DNA of 64,000 nucleotides from DATFVJ01 sp963851085 (lineage in GTDB: Bacteria; Actinomycetota; Actinomycetes; Streptosporangiales; Streptosporangiaceae). Below, one piece after another: positions 27,578 to 36,405 of this stretch (its first letter is position 1; each line of letters opens with the position of its first letter). Both the position numbers and the translations under genes were made by a program. The notes under the pieces were generated by a model. That model saw only the letters and a program-made list of their open reading frames with translations, searched no databases and had not been told where the DNA came from. The stretch covers positions 62,001 to 126,000 of the forward strand of contig CAWKNX010000024.1 in assembly GCA_963851085.1 (NCBI GenBank). The letters run 5' to 3'.

Positions 27578-30500
27578 GTGGAGCGTGCCATGAGCGTCGC
27601 CGAGATCACGTCCCGCGGTGAGGAGTTCGAACGGACGCCGCCGCACGACGTTGCCGCGGAACAGTGTGTGCTCGGCGGGATGCTGCTGTCCAAGGACGCC
27701 ATCTCGGACGTGATCGAGGTGATCAGGCCCCAGGATCACTACCGGCCCGCTCATCAGATCATCCACGAGGTCATCCTCGACCTGTACGCGCGCGGTGAGC
27801 CCGCCGACGCGGTGACCGCGGCTGCGGAGCTGACCAAGCGGGGCGATCTCAGCCGCGCTGGCGGAGCGCCGTACCTGCACACACTGATCGCCTCGGTGCC
27901 GACGGCCGCGAACGCCGGCTACTACGCGCGGATCGTGCGTGAGCGGGCGATCCTCCGGCGCCTGGTCGAGGTGGGGACCAGGATCGTGCAGCTCGGCTAT
28001 ACGGGCGACGCCGACGCGGACGAACTGGTCGATCGCGCCCAGGCCGAGGTCTACGGCGTCACGGAGCGCCGGGTCAGCGAGGACTACCTCCCGCTGTCCG
28101 AGATCATGCCGGGCACGCTGGACGAGATCGAGGCGATCGGCAGCCGCGGCGGCGGGATGATCGGCGTGCCGACCGGCTTCAGCGACCTCGATTCCCTGAC
28201 CAACGGCCTGCACCCGGGCCAGATGGTCGTCATAGCCGCCAGGCCAGCCGTCGGGAAAGCGCTTGCGCTCGATACGCCGCTGCCGACTCCGGGCGGATGG
28301 ACCACGATGGGCGATGTCCAGATCGGCGACTATCTTCTTGGCGCTGACGGCAAGCCGACCCGCGTACTCGCCGCCACCGAGGTCATGCACGGCCGGCCCT
28401 GCTACGAGGTGGAGTTCAACGACGGCACGGTCATCGTCGCCGATGCGCAACATCAGTGGGTGACCTGGGACCTTCGCACGCGTAAGGCATATGATTACCA
28501 TCGCGAGCCTGGGGCCTCCGAGTATCCAGATGACTGGGCGACATGGGTCTCGTCTCGGGCTTCGCGTCACAAGTATGGCCCCGGCGAGCGTGAGCACATG
28601 CGCATGCTGCGTAAGGCAGGCCTGAACTTGGATCAGATCGCCAGAGCGCTCGGGCGGACTGCCGGGGCTGTGCAGCAGCAATGGAATCGTTCGGAGGACA
28701 GTACCCGAAAGGACGTAAGGGTAGTCCCGCGCACTACGACGGAGATCGCGGCATCTCTGCGGGCCAGGGGTATGAAAAACCACGCCATCCCAGCTGCGCG
28801 GCCGTTCCTTTTGCGGCCTGTTGACCTGCCCATAGAACCCTATGTCCTTGGCTATCTCCTCGGCGATGGCGACACCGCTCGAAAAGGCCGTATTGCCTGC
28901 GACCCCAGGGACCGGCCGTGGCTTGTGGAGGAGTTCGAAGCCGCTGGATACGACGTAAGCTCCTACACTGACACGGGTCATTTCGGTATAGAGGGCATTG
29001 GCAAGGAGTGGCGCTCGCTTTGCCTTGCAGACGGAAAGCACATCCCAGATGTCTACTTGCGGAGCTCCTTCTCCCAGCGACTCGCACTTGCACAAGGGCT
29101 CATTGACTCAGACGGTTGCGTGGATGGGCACGGCGCCTACCGGTTCAGCAATACCTGCCGACGACTGGTCGATGACTTCGTTGAGCTTGCCGCGAGTCTC
29201 GGCTGTGTAGCACAGGTGTATCGGCGCGGCCCCCTCGTTCGGGCGGGGCGGCCATCCCGGGAATCGTGGGAAGTCGTGGTTCCGACAACTCTGCCGTTGG
29301 CCCGGCTCCCTCGCAAGGCACTTGCCGCGCGAAACAAATGGCACCGGGAACAGGTCAGCCACTACATCGTTGACGCACGCCCCATTTGTTCGGTCCCTGT
29401 CCGGTGCGTCCAGGTCGAGAGCCCGCAGCACATGTACCTGGCTAGCCGAGCCATGATCCCGACGCACAATTCAACCCTCGCGCTGGATATCGCGCGGGCC
29501 GCGGCGGTCAGGAACGGGCTGACTACGGTGATCTTCAGCCTGGAGATGGGCCGCAACGAGATCACCATGCGGCTGCTGTCGGCCGAGGCCCGGGTGCCGC
29601 TGCACACGATGCGCACCGGGCAGATGAGCGACGACGACTGGGCCAGGCTGGCCAGGCGGATGGGTGAGGTCGCGGAGGCACCGCTGTTCATCGACGACTC
29701 GCCCAACATGTCCATGATGGAGATCCGGGCCAAGTGCCGCCGCCTCAAGCAGCGCCACGACCTGCGCATCGTGATCGTCGACTACATGCAGCTCATGAGC
29801 ACGCCCAAGCGCGTGGAGAGCAGGCAGCAGGAAGTGTCGGAGATGTCCAGGGCGCTCAAGCTGCTCGCCAAGGAACTCGACGTCCCCGTGGTCGCCATCT
29901 CACAGCTCAACCGCGGTCCCGAACAGCGCAACGACAAGCGCCCGCTCCTCTCTGACCTGCGTGAGTCCGGCTGCATGACCGACGACACCAAGCTGCTGCG
30001 CGCCGACACCGGCTCGCCGGTGACGTTCCGGGAGCTGCTCGACAATGGCCACCAGGGTGTCCTGGTGTGGGCCGTTGATCACGACAACCGCATCGTCCCG
30101 GCACCGATCACCAATGTGTTCGAGTCGGGTGTCAAGGTTGTCCACCGGCTGCGGCTGGCATCCGGCCGTGAGGTAAAGGCGTCCGGCAACCACCGCTTCC
30201 TGACCTTCGCGGGCTGGACACGTCTTGACGAACTGAACGTCGGCGACCGCGTCGGAATACCGCGCCGCCTCCCGGAACCTATCGGCCCCGCGCTCGGCTG
30301 GTCCGAGCACCGCCTCGGTCTGCTTGCGCATCTGATCGGTGACGGCTGCGTCCTGCGGAAGCAGCCCGTGCACTACACCTCCAACGATGAGGCCAACCTG
30401 GCCTTCGTCGAGCAGGCAGCGGCAGCCGAGTTCGGCATTTCTCCCCGCCGGGTGCGGCAGGGCACGTGGTGGCACACGTATCTGCCTGCCCCCTACCAGC

Positions 30501-31432
30501 GCACACACGGGAAATACAACCCGCTGCACGTTTGGTTCCGTGAGCTGGGTATCGAAGATCTGCGCTCATATCAGAAGCGCATTCCCGCGATCCTGTATTC
30601 CGCGAGCAATCAAGAGATCGCTATCTTCCTGCGTCATCTGTGGGCCACGGATGGCAACGTGACCGTCCCACGCTCCAATACGGCACCCAAAGTCTACTAC
30701 GCCTCGTCGAGCCGGGAACTTGCCGACGGTGTCGCATCGCTGCTTTCCCGATTCGGGATCGTTGCCCGGATACGGCAGGTAACGAAGGTCGGCTACCGGC
30801 CTAATTATCACGTCATCGTGGCGGACGGCCCCGGTCTGCGCACGTTCTGCCGTGAGATCGGCGTGCACGGCCGCCGCGGGGAACTGGTGCCCGAGCTGCA
30901 GGCGCTTGTCGGCGGCAGGGCAGTCAATACAAACGTCGATACGGTGCCGATCGAGGTCTGGGACCTGGTCAAGTCAGAGCGAGCACGGATCGGTATGACA
31001 GAACGCCAATTCCAGGCCGCGATTGGCACACACTACTGTGGCTCGGCGCTCTATAAGCGCTGTCCCTCGCGCGCACGACTACTCCGCTGCGCCAATGCGC
31101 TGGATTCCGCCGGGCTTCGTACGGTCGCCACCAGCGACATCTACTGGGACCGGGTCGTCAGTGTCGAACCATTGGGCCCGCAGCCGGTCTATGACGCCAC
31201 GGTAAAAGGCGCACACAATTTTATCGCCGACGGAATTCTGGCCCATAATAGCATTGAGCAGGACTCGGACGTCGTGATCTTGCTGCACCGGGAGGATGCG
31301 TACGAGCGGGAGTCGCCGCGCGCGGGTGAGGCCGACCTGATCGTGGCCAAGCACAGGAATGGGCCGACCGCGACGCTGACCGTCGCCTTCCAGGGGCATT
31401 ACAGCCGCTTCGTGGACATGGCGCCCGGCTGA
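27578..31432 (+). CDS. dnaB: replicative DNA helicase DnaB with two inteins
   Basis: 1284-residue precursor. After removal of residues 228-631 and 799-1224 a 454-residue DnaB remains, the normal size. The N-terminal domain (AAEQCVLGGMLLSKDAI) leads to the RecA-like motor: Walker A ARPAVGK|ST, Walker B VIVDYMQLM and the H4 region DLRESG|SIEQDSDVVILLHR. DnaB unwinds DNA at the fork as a hexamer. Intein 1 splits Walker A between K and S, and intein 2 interrupts the conserved ESG|SIEQD site. Both break ATPase motifs, so splicing is required for activity. The ATG at 27578 (or 27590) opens the frame. Confidence 0.96.
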   Translation: MERAMSVAEITSRGEEFERTPPHDVAAEQCVLGGMLLSKDAISDVIEVIRPQDHYRPAHQIIHEVILDLYARGEPADAVTAAAELTKRGDLSRAGGAPYLHTLIASVPTAANAGYYARIVRERAILRRLVEVGTRIVQLGYTGDADADELVDRAQAEVYGVTERRVSEDYLPLSEIMPGTLDEIEAIGSRGGGMIGVPTGFSDLDSLTNGLHPGQMVVIAARPAVGKALALDTPLPTPGGWTTMGDVQIGDYLLGADGKPTRVLAATEVMHGRPCYEVEFNDGTVIVADAQHQWVTWDLRTRKAYDYHREPGASEYPDDWATWVSSRASRHKYGPGEREHMRMLRKAGLNLDQIARALGRTAGAVQQQWNRSEDSTRKDVRVVPRTTTEIAASLRARGMKNHAIPAARPFLLRPVDLPIEPYVLGYLLGDGDTARKGRIACDPRDRPWLVEEFEAAGYDVSSYTDTGHFGIEGIGKEWRSLCLADGKHIPDVYLRSSFSQRLALAQGLIDSDGCVDGHGAYRFSNTCRRLVDDFVELAASLGCVAQVYRRGPLVRAGRPSRESWEVVVPTTLPLARLPRKALAARNKWHREQVSHYIVDARPICSVPVRCVQVESPQHMYLASRAMIPTHNSTLALDIARAAAVRNGLTTVIFSLEMGRNEITMRLLSAEARVPLHTMRTGQMSDDDWARLARRMGEVAEAPLFIDDSPNMSMMEIRAKCRRLKQRHDLRIVIVDYMQLMSTPKRVESRQQEVSEMSRALKLLAKELDVPVVAISQLNRGPEQRNDKRPLLSDLRESGCMTDDTKLLRADTGSPVTFRELLDNGHQGVLVWAVDHDNRIVPAPITNVFESGVKVVHRLRLASGREVKASGNHRFLTFAGWTRLDELNVGDRVGIPRRLPEPIGPALGWSEHRLGLLAHLIGDGCVLRKQPVHYTSNDEANLAFVEQAAAAEFGISPRRVRQGTWWHTYLPAPYQRTHGKYNPLHVWFRELGIEDLRSYQKRIPAILYSASNQEIAIFLRHLWATDGNVTVPRSNTAPKVYYASSSRELADGVASLLSRFGIVARIRQVTKVGYRPNYHVIVADGPGLRTFCREIGVHGRRGELVPELQALVGGRAVNTNVDTVPIEVWDLVKSERARIGMTERQFQAAIGTHYCGSALYKRCPSRARLLRCANALDSAGLRTVATSDIYWDRVVSVEPLGPQPVYDATVKGAHNFIADGILAHNSIEQDSDVVILLHREDAYERESPRAGEADLIVAKHRNGPTATLTVAFQGHYSRFVDMAPG
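28259..29470 (+). mobile_element. DnaB intein 1 (Ala1, class 3 type) with LAGLIDADG endonuclease
   Basis: 404 residues inserted in Walker A. The first residue is Ala, not Cys or Ser. Block B reads ADAQHQWVTWD with Trp two after His (W67); block F has RCVQVE with Cys at the position of the usual Asp (C383); the end is PTHN followed by Ser, with Thr at G:5 (T402). That Trp-Cys-Thr set defines class 3 inteins. The homing endonuclease motifs are VLGYLLGDGD and LAQGLIDSDG, with an HTH-like segment LDQIARALGRTAGAV before them. Codon use is less GC-rich than the host gene, consistent with transfer. Confidence 0.9.
29972..31249 (+). mobile_element. DnaB intein 2 (Cys1, class 1 type) with LAGLIDADG endonuclease
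   Basis: 426 residues inserted at ESG|SIEQD, the same site used by the well-known Synechocystis DnaB intein. It begins with Cys (CMTDDTKLL), has a block B ASGNHRFLT, LAGLIDADG motifs LLAHLIGDGC and LRHLWATDG, and ends NFIADGILAHN before the +1 Ser of the host. All class 1 splicing residues are present, so it should be active. Confidence 0.92.
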
Positions 31433-31441
31433 CCAGGTGCG

Positions 31442-32632
31442 GTGATGGCAGCCATCCGGCGGATCGGGACAGCGCAGCGGCGGGCCCGCCTGGCGCGGCG
31501 CCACCTGCTGGCCCCCGACGCGCTGGCCGCGACAGCGGCCGAGGTCGGCAGCGGCCTGGTGGCTCTGCACGGAACCGACCCGGCGTCGGTGTTCCTCGGG
31601 ATCCAGGCACGGGTACGGGGCAGGCCGTCCCCGGCCATGATCGAGCAGGCACTCTACGAGGACCGTACGCTGATCAGGATGCTGGGCATGCGCCGGACGA
31701 TGTTCGTCGTGGCCGCCGATTTCATGCCCGTCGTGCAGGCGTCGTGCACGGACGAGATCGCGCTGCGGCAGCGCCGCAGGTATGTGCAGCTGATGGCGCA
31801 GGGCGGCATCACCGGAGATGTGGACGCCTGGCTGAAGGACGTCGAGGAGTCCACCGCGCGCGCGCTCGCGGTCCGGGGCGAGGCGACGGCGGCGGAGCTC
31901 GCCCGGGACGAGCCGCGCCTGCGCCAGAAGATCATGATGGCCGAGGGCAAGAGCTATGGCGGCATGCGGGGTATCTCCACGTGGGTGCTGTTCCTGCTGG
32001 CCGCGCAGGGCCGTATCGTCCGCGGGCGCCCGCGCGGCTCGTGGACATCCACGCAGTACCGGTGGCTGCCCATCGAAGCGTGGCTGCCCGGCGGGCTGGC
32101 CAGACCGCCCGCCGCACAGGCGCGCGCTGACCTGCTCCGCCGCTGGCTGGCCGCATCCGGTCCGGCCACGGCCGATGACCTGCGTTGGTGGACCGGGTGG
32201 ACGGCCGGCCAGGTAAGGTCGGCGCTCGCGCAGATCCCCCGCACCGAGGTCGACCTCGACGGCTCGCCCGGTTTCGTGCTCGCTGGTGACGAGGACGCGG
32301 TGCCCGAAGCGGCGCCGTGGGTGGCGCTGCTCCCGGCCCTCGACCCGACCGTGATGGGCTGGCAGGACCGGCGCTGGTTCCTCGGCGGGCACGCCGCGAG
32401 GCTCACGGACCGCTCGGGCAACATCGGCCCGACGGTGTGGTGGGGCGGCCGGGTCGTCGGTGGCTGGGCGCAGCGTGCGGACGGCGAGATCGCGTTCCGG
32501 CTGGTCGAGGACGCGGGCGCCGAAGCCGTCGCTGCGGTCGAAGATGAAGCCGAACGGCTGCGCGGCTGGATCGGTTCCGTGCGGGTGACACCGCGCTTTC
32601 GCACGCCCTTGGAGCGGGAGCTTTCTGGCTGA
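31442..32632 (+). CDS. winged-helix DNA-binding (AlkZ/HTH_42-type) protein
   Basis: 396 residues of the HTH_42 (DUF1006) family, which includes the DNA glycosylases AlkZ and YcaQ that open interstrand crosslinks and bulky lesions. Recognisable parts are RRHLLAPD, RTLIRMLGMRRTMFVV, RGEATAAELARDEPRLRQKI and the C-terminal WVALLPALDPTVMGWQDR. At the place of the catalytic Gln-x-Gln/Asp motif it has LHGTDPAS, so glycosylase activity is uncertain; this H-x-T-D form may be a distinct subfamily. It starts 9 nt after dnaB (GTG 31442 or ATG 31445) and is probably co-transcribed with it. Confidence 0.8.
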   Translation: MMAAIRRIGTAQRRARLARRHLLAPDALAATAAEVGSGLVALHGTDPASVFLGIQARVRGRPSPAMIEQALYEDRTLIRMLGMRRTMFVVAADFMPVVQASCTDEIALRQRRRYVQLMAQGGITGDVDAWLKDVEESTARALAVRGEATAAELARDEPRLRQKIMMAEGKSYGGMRGISTWVLFLLAAQGRIVRGRPRGSWTSTQYRWLPIEAWLPGGLARPPAAQARADLLRRWLAASGPATADDLRWWTGWTAGQVRSALAQIPRTEVDLDGSPGFVLAGDEDAVPEAAPWVALLPALDPTVMGWQDRRWFLGGHAARLTDRSGNIGPTVWWGGRVVGGWAQRADGEIAFRLVEDAGAEAVAAVEDEAERLRGWIGSVRVTPRFRTPLERELSG

Positions 32633-32836
32633 TCCAGCCGATGTCGCGCCGGGGCGGCGCCGCCGTGACCTTCTGAGTGTCCCGCGCGCTCGGCTGGGGC
32701 CGCTCGTTCCGCCGCTCGCGCTGTGGGGCAGCCTTGGCCTGGCCGTGGCCGTTGGCACGCTGGCCGGCTGCATGGAAACTGGCGGGCCGACCGCCGGGCA
32801 TGCGTCCATGGTCGCGCAGGTTCCTGACCTCTGCTG

Positions 32837-33751
32837 TCAGGTAGGGATGCCGGTGCCCGGATTGGCCCTCGGGGGTGACGCGGCCGAGTTCACGCTGGCG
32901 CGCATCTGCGCCGCGGCAAGATCGCAGAAGGCCGGGTTGAGCTCGATACCGACCGCGGACCTGCCCATCGCGAGCGACACCGACAGGGTCGTGCCGCCGC
33001 CGAGGAACGGGTCGAGCACGACTCCCGCCTCGGGACACCCCGCGGCGACACACCGGCCGACAAGGGCGCGCGGGTAGGGAGCGAAGTGGCTGCCACGGCT
33101 GCCGGCGTTGCGGTCGGGTTCGATCACCCACACGTCCTCGTCGCTGCCGAGAGCGGTGCGGTCGAAGTAGTACCGCGTGCTCTTGACGAACAGGAAGATG
33201 TGCTCGTAGGTACGCCACGGGCGGTCTCTCGCCGTTGGTTCCGGTATTGCCGACGAGCGCACCCACGCCACCGCGCTGCGCAGCGTCCAGCCGTCCTGCT
33301 GCAACGCGAGAGCCACCCGCCAGGGGATCCCGATCAGCGACTTGCGTGGCAGGCCCAGCCCGGGGCCGTCCACCGCGCGCAGATCGGGCAGGCGGCGGCT
33401 GCGGTGCTTGGCGTCGCGGCCGTGCGGGCGCCCCTTCGCTGAGTAATAGGTGTCGCCGAGATTGAGCCACACCGTGCCTTCCCTCGTCAGCACCCTCCGC
33501 AGTCCATCGAACGTCTCGCGCAGATTGTCGACGAAGCCATCGATGGTCGGCTCGAGGCCGAACTGGCCGGCCGTACCGTAGTCTCGCTGCCAGAAGTACG
33601 GCGGCGAGGTCACCACGCAGTGCACGGAACCCGCAGGAAGTTCGGGCAGGACCTTCCTGCAATCGCCCTGGTACACGCGCCAGAACCGGCCCTGCCCGCC
33701 GCCGCCGTATGGCTGCACCGCCGCGTCCCCCGCCCAGGCCTCGCCAGTCAC
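32837..33751 (-). CDS. beta-class DNA methyltransferase (N6-adenine or N4-cytosine)
   Basis: 304 residues. The catalytic motif IV TSPPYF is near residue 48, before the AdoMet-binding motif I VLDPFLGGGTT near 245; this order defines beta-class amino-methyltransferases. The motif VAWVRSSAIPEPTARDRPWRTYEHIFLFVKS is typical of the family. S/T-PPY does not separate N6A from N4C reliably. No restriction endonuclease or specificity subunit lies nearby, so it may be an orphan methylase in epigenetic control or the remains of a restriction system. It is convergent with the HTH_42 gene over a 204-bp gap with no recognisable gene. Confidence 0.88.
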   Translation of the reverse strand: MTGEAWAGDAAVQPYGGGGQGRFWRVYQGDCRKVLPELPAGSVHCVVTSPPYFWQRDYGTAGQFGLEPTIDGFVDNLRETFDGLRRVLTREGTVWLNLGDTYYSAKGRPHGRDAKHRSRRLPDLRAVDGPGLGLPRKSLIGIPWRVALALQQDGWTLRSAVAWVRSSAIPEPTARDRPWRTYEHIFLFVKSTRYYFDRTALGSDEDVWVIEPDRNAGSRGSHFAPYPRALVGRCVAAGCPEAGVVLDPFLGGGTTLSVSLAMGRSAVGIELNPAFCDLAAAQMRASVNSAASPPRANPGTGIPT

Positions 33752-34106
33752 ACTGTGACTCTAGTGGTCTGTACGGGGGGCCTTTACGCGAACGGCGCGG
33801 CGCTAAGAAGGCTCCTCCTGCAGAACCGCTGGGACGTCGGGGGTGCCGCCGCGGGGGACATCCGGGACGTGCCCTCAGTGGCCGACTTGACAGCCGAGCG
33901 TCACCTACTGTCTCCTTATTGTCATGCCAGCGAGCGCGGAGCGTCACGGCGGCGTGCACATCCAGGTGCATGCCCGCGGCGCCATGTCTTCGGTGGCTTT
34001 CGCACGCGCTGCGCGCACTTGTCTTCTTTTGTTGTCGCTGACGGCCATTCCCTTCTGACGACCGTCCCGGGCCCTGACTGGCCCGCCGCCACATGGAAGA
34101 CCGGCA
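33752..34106. other. intergenic region with no firm gene
   Basis: 355 bp between the divergent methyltransferase and the cupin gene. A leftward 34-codon frame from ATG 34048 (basic N-terminus MAVSDNKRRQVRAARAKA) exists, but its Shine-Dalgarno is too close and no family is recognised, so I do not call it. A TTGACA hexamer at 33887 lacks a good -10 at standard spacing. Confidence 0.5.
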
Positions 34107-34595
34107 ATGAACCTCGATCTCTCGACTGCTCCTGAACTCGCGCAGCTTGCCTGGGTGCCCGCATCCGCACCGCCGTTCGGGAAAATGGGCGATACCACCG
34201 GCAACGTGACGGCGGGCCGCCTGGCCGGCCTGGTGCGGGCGGTGGCCGCGGACCCGGCGCGATGGTGGCCGCTGGTCCGTTTCGATCCGCAGCGGCCGGT
34301 TCACCTCCGCCTGGACGCGCCGCCGGGGTGCGAGTTGTGGCTTGTCACTACGCCGCCCGGGTACCGCGGCACGTCGCGCGACTACGGCCCGGGGTGTGCT
34401 GCGCTCACCGTGGTGGCCGGTGAACTGGCCGAGCGGACCATCACCGCGGCGGGGGCGGCGGACCAGCCGTTGCGGCCGAACCGGGTGCGCGTGCGGGGGC
34501 GGGGCCATCTGCATGAGACGGTCAACCCTGGCACGTGCTACGCGGTAAGCCTGTGCGCGCACGCGCCGCCGCCGGCCGCGGCGCCCTCTGCCTGA
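34107..34595 (+). CDS. cysteine dioxygenase-like cupin with degenerate metal site
   Basis: 162 residues following the cysteine dioxygenase pattern: LVRAVAADPARWWPLVRFD, RLDAPPGCELWLVTTPPGY, the turn where HDHG is expected, VVAGELAERTI, RGRGHLHETVNPGTCYAVSLCAHAPP. In the family the iron is held by His-x-His in HDHG and a later His. Here HDHG reads SRDYG, so two of three ligands are gone, while the later GHLHETVN histidines remain. It is unlikely to oxidise cysteine by the known mechanism and may be a sensor or have another substrate. Stands alone. Confidence 0.7.
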   Translation: MNLDLSTAPELAQLAWVPASAPPFGKMGDTTGNVTAGRLAGLVRAVAADPARWWPLVRFDPQRPVHLRLDAPPGCELWLVTTPPGYRGTSRDYGPGCAALTVVAGELAERTITAAGAADQPLRPNRVRVRGRGHLHETVNPGTCYAVSLCAHAPPPAAAPSA

Positions 34596-34812
34596 GGCCT
34601 GCGTCGGGCCCGCGCGGGGGTCTGCTTGTCGTCACGGTGCGACCCGCTGAGCACGCCGGGCGGTCTCCGGGCATCCGGCAGCGGTCTGTGGTGTCTCCGC
34701 AGCGGCCTCCGGATCCTGGGAGGACGTTGCGTAGTTCATCGTTTGTGACGCTTTCGCGCGTCTGAGGCGGTATAACAGCCACGGGGACCCTTCCTGTTAG
34801 CTCGGGAGGATC

Positions 34813-36405
34813 GTGCAGCGCAGCCGCAGGGGACTCGCTCCCCGGATTCCCCGTGGCCGGGGGTCGGCCGTTTCTTTCGCGCGCGGCATTTCCGCGGGCG
34901 GGACCGTAACGTCCGTGGCCATCTGCCTCGTCGCGGCGCTAGTCGCCGGGGTCTCTGTTCAGCGCGGCCTTCGCCAGGTCGCCGCACCGCGCGCCACGCA
35001 CGCCGCACCCGTGATCTTGCGCAGCCCACATCCCTCGCCATCGCATCGCGCCGTGGTCGGCGCGCCGGTAGCTCAGCTGACCCGCGCCGTCCGCCGCGTG
35101 ATGTCCACTCAGGAGGGTGCCGCCGCGCGCAGCGACTACGGAACGGTGGCGGCAGGCCGGCCGATCGTGCATCTGACGCGGGCCAGCCGCAATCGGGCCT
35201 GGGCATTCGGGACGACCGTGATCCCGGTCCCCGCGGGCAGCGCCGCACCGCCGTGGACCGCCTTGTTTCTCGCCCATGCAATCGGTGGACGCTGGCACAT
35301 CGCGCTGTCGGGCACGGCCGGGTTCGGGCAGATGGTCACGTCCGCATCCAGAGCGGTGCTCTCTGCGGCCGAGAAGCCGCTGCTCGCACGGTTCAACGCG
35401 GCGCAGGCAGCTCCCCCCAGCGGCGCGCCCCCTGCGGGCAGCATGCCGCCGGGAGGCGGCCCCACACTGGGCGGCGCGCCGGCGGTGGGCGGTACACCGA
35501 CGCCGGGCGGCACACCGACGCCGGGCGGCACACCCACGCCCGGCGGCACGGCCGCGCCCGGTGGCACGGCGACGGCCGGTGGCACGGCGGCGCAGGGCGC
35601 CGTCGCTCTCGCCTTGCCGTGGCGGGCCGGCCAGTCATGGCGCCTTGTCGCGGCGTTCAGCGGTTCTGGTACGAGCAAGGCGGGCACGATGTTCTCCTTC
35701 TCGGGTGGTGACGGCAGAGTCCTGGCGGCCGGCCCGGGGCGGCTCTACCGGTTCTGCGGCGGCGTCGGCACCGACGCCCTCATAGAGGTCATCCATCCTG
35801 ATGGATCCGCGACCGAGTACTACCAGCTCAGAGCCGAGACGCGAGCTGCGGACGGCGGCCTCGTCGCCACCGGGACGTACCTGGGCATGACCGGCACGTC
35901 GCTCGCCTGTGGCGGGACCGTGCCAGGCCCCGGGCCAGGGTTGGGGCAAGCGCCGGGCAAGGGAGCGGGCCAGGGCAAGAAGGCGAGCGGCCCGGTGCTG
36001 GGCACCGTCTCTTTCGCGGTGATCGCCGGCGGGAGCGTTGCGAACCTGAGCGGCCTGACGCTCGGCGGGTGGACGTTCCACCAGCGGGTGACGCCGCCGC
36101 TCGTATGGGCGCAGCGGGCAGCGGTCCGGGTGATGCTGGGCGGGCTGCTCGAAAACTTCGGTGCCGCCCCGCCCGGAGCCGCCCCAGATCCCACTGCCGC
36201 GCCCAGCCCGACGCCGAGCCCGGATCCATCCCCAAGCTCGGCGCCAGGCACATCGGCCAGCAAGCCGCCGGTTGCCCTCGGCCCGCCTGCCGTGGCGCTG
36301 CCTGCCGTGGCGCTGCCCACCGTGGCGCTGCCTGCCGCGGCGCTGGCGGTGCCGGTGGTGGCGGTGGTGGCGGTGCCGGTCACCGATCCGGCTGACGCGT
36401 CCTGA
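34813..36405 (+). CDS. secreted repeat protein with degenerate M23-like domain
   Basis: 530 residues. The N-terminus has a Tat-less signal-anchor-like segment (GGTVTSVAICLVAALVAGVSV). A central low-complexity part holds GGTPTP repeats (about residues 225-260). Residues 265-370 resemble a lysostaphin/M23 domain (TDALIEVIHPDGSATEYYQLRA ... LVATGTYLGMTGTS), but the HxH and HxxxD zinc ligands are not visible. A Pro/Ala/Val-rich tail follows, repeating PAVALP. It is probably a non-catalytic cell-wall-binding protein. Start: GTG at 34813 with GGGAGGATC just upstream. No partner genes. Confidence 0.6.
   Translation: MQRSRRGLAPRIPRGRGSAVSFARGISAGGTVTSVAICLVAALVAGVSVQRGLRQVAAPRATHAAPVILRSPHPSPSHRAVVGAPVAQLTRAVRRVMSTQEGAAARSDYGTVAAGRPIVHLTRASRNRAWAFGTTVIPVPAGSAAPPWTALFLAHAIGGRWHIALSGTAGFGQMVTSASRAVLSAAEKPLLARFNAAQAAPPSGAPPAGSMPPGGGPTLGGAPAVGGTPTPGGTPTPGGTPTPGGTAAPGGTATAGGTAAQGAVALALPWRAGQSWRLVAAFSGSGTSKAGTMFSFSGGDGRVLAAGPGRLYRFCGGVGTDALIEVIHPDGSATEYYQLRAETRAADGGLVATGTYLGMTGTSLACGGTVPGPGPGLGQAPGKGAGQGKKASGPVLGTVSFAVIAGGSVANLSGLTLGGWTFHQRVTPPLVWAQRAAVRVMLGGLLENFGAAPPGAAPDPTAAPSPTPSPDPSPSSAPGTSASKPPVALGPPAVALPAVALPTVALPAAALAVPVVAVVAVPVTDPADAS

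Noticed and set aside
33944..34048. Leftward 34-codon basic frame
   Set aside because: The Shine-Dalgarno is too close to the ATG, the C-terminus has an unlikely composition and no family is recognised.
32403..34562. Very long leftward open frame of more than 700 codons
   Set aside because: It covers the methyltransferase and cupin genes in another frame and is Arg/Pro-rich with no domain, the usual shadow in GC-rich DNA.
34600..34812. Possible c-di-AMP (ydaO) riboswitch ahead of the secreted protein
   Set aside because: The conserved GGGG-ACC and GGGGTGAA-type elements are not present in the needed order.
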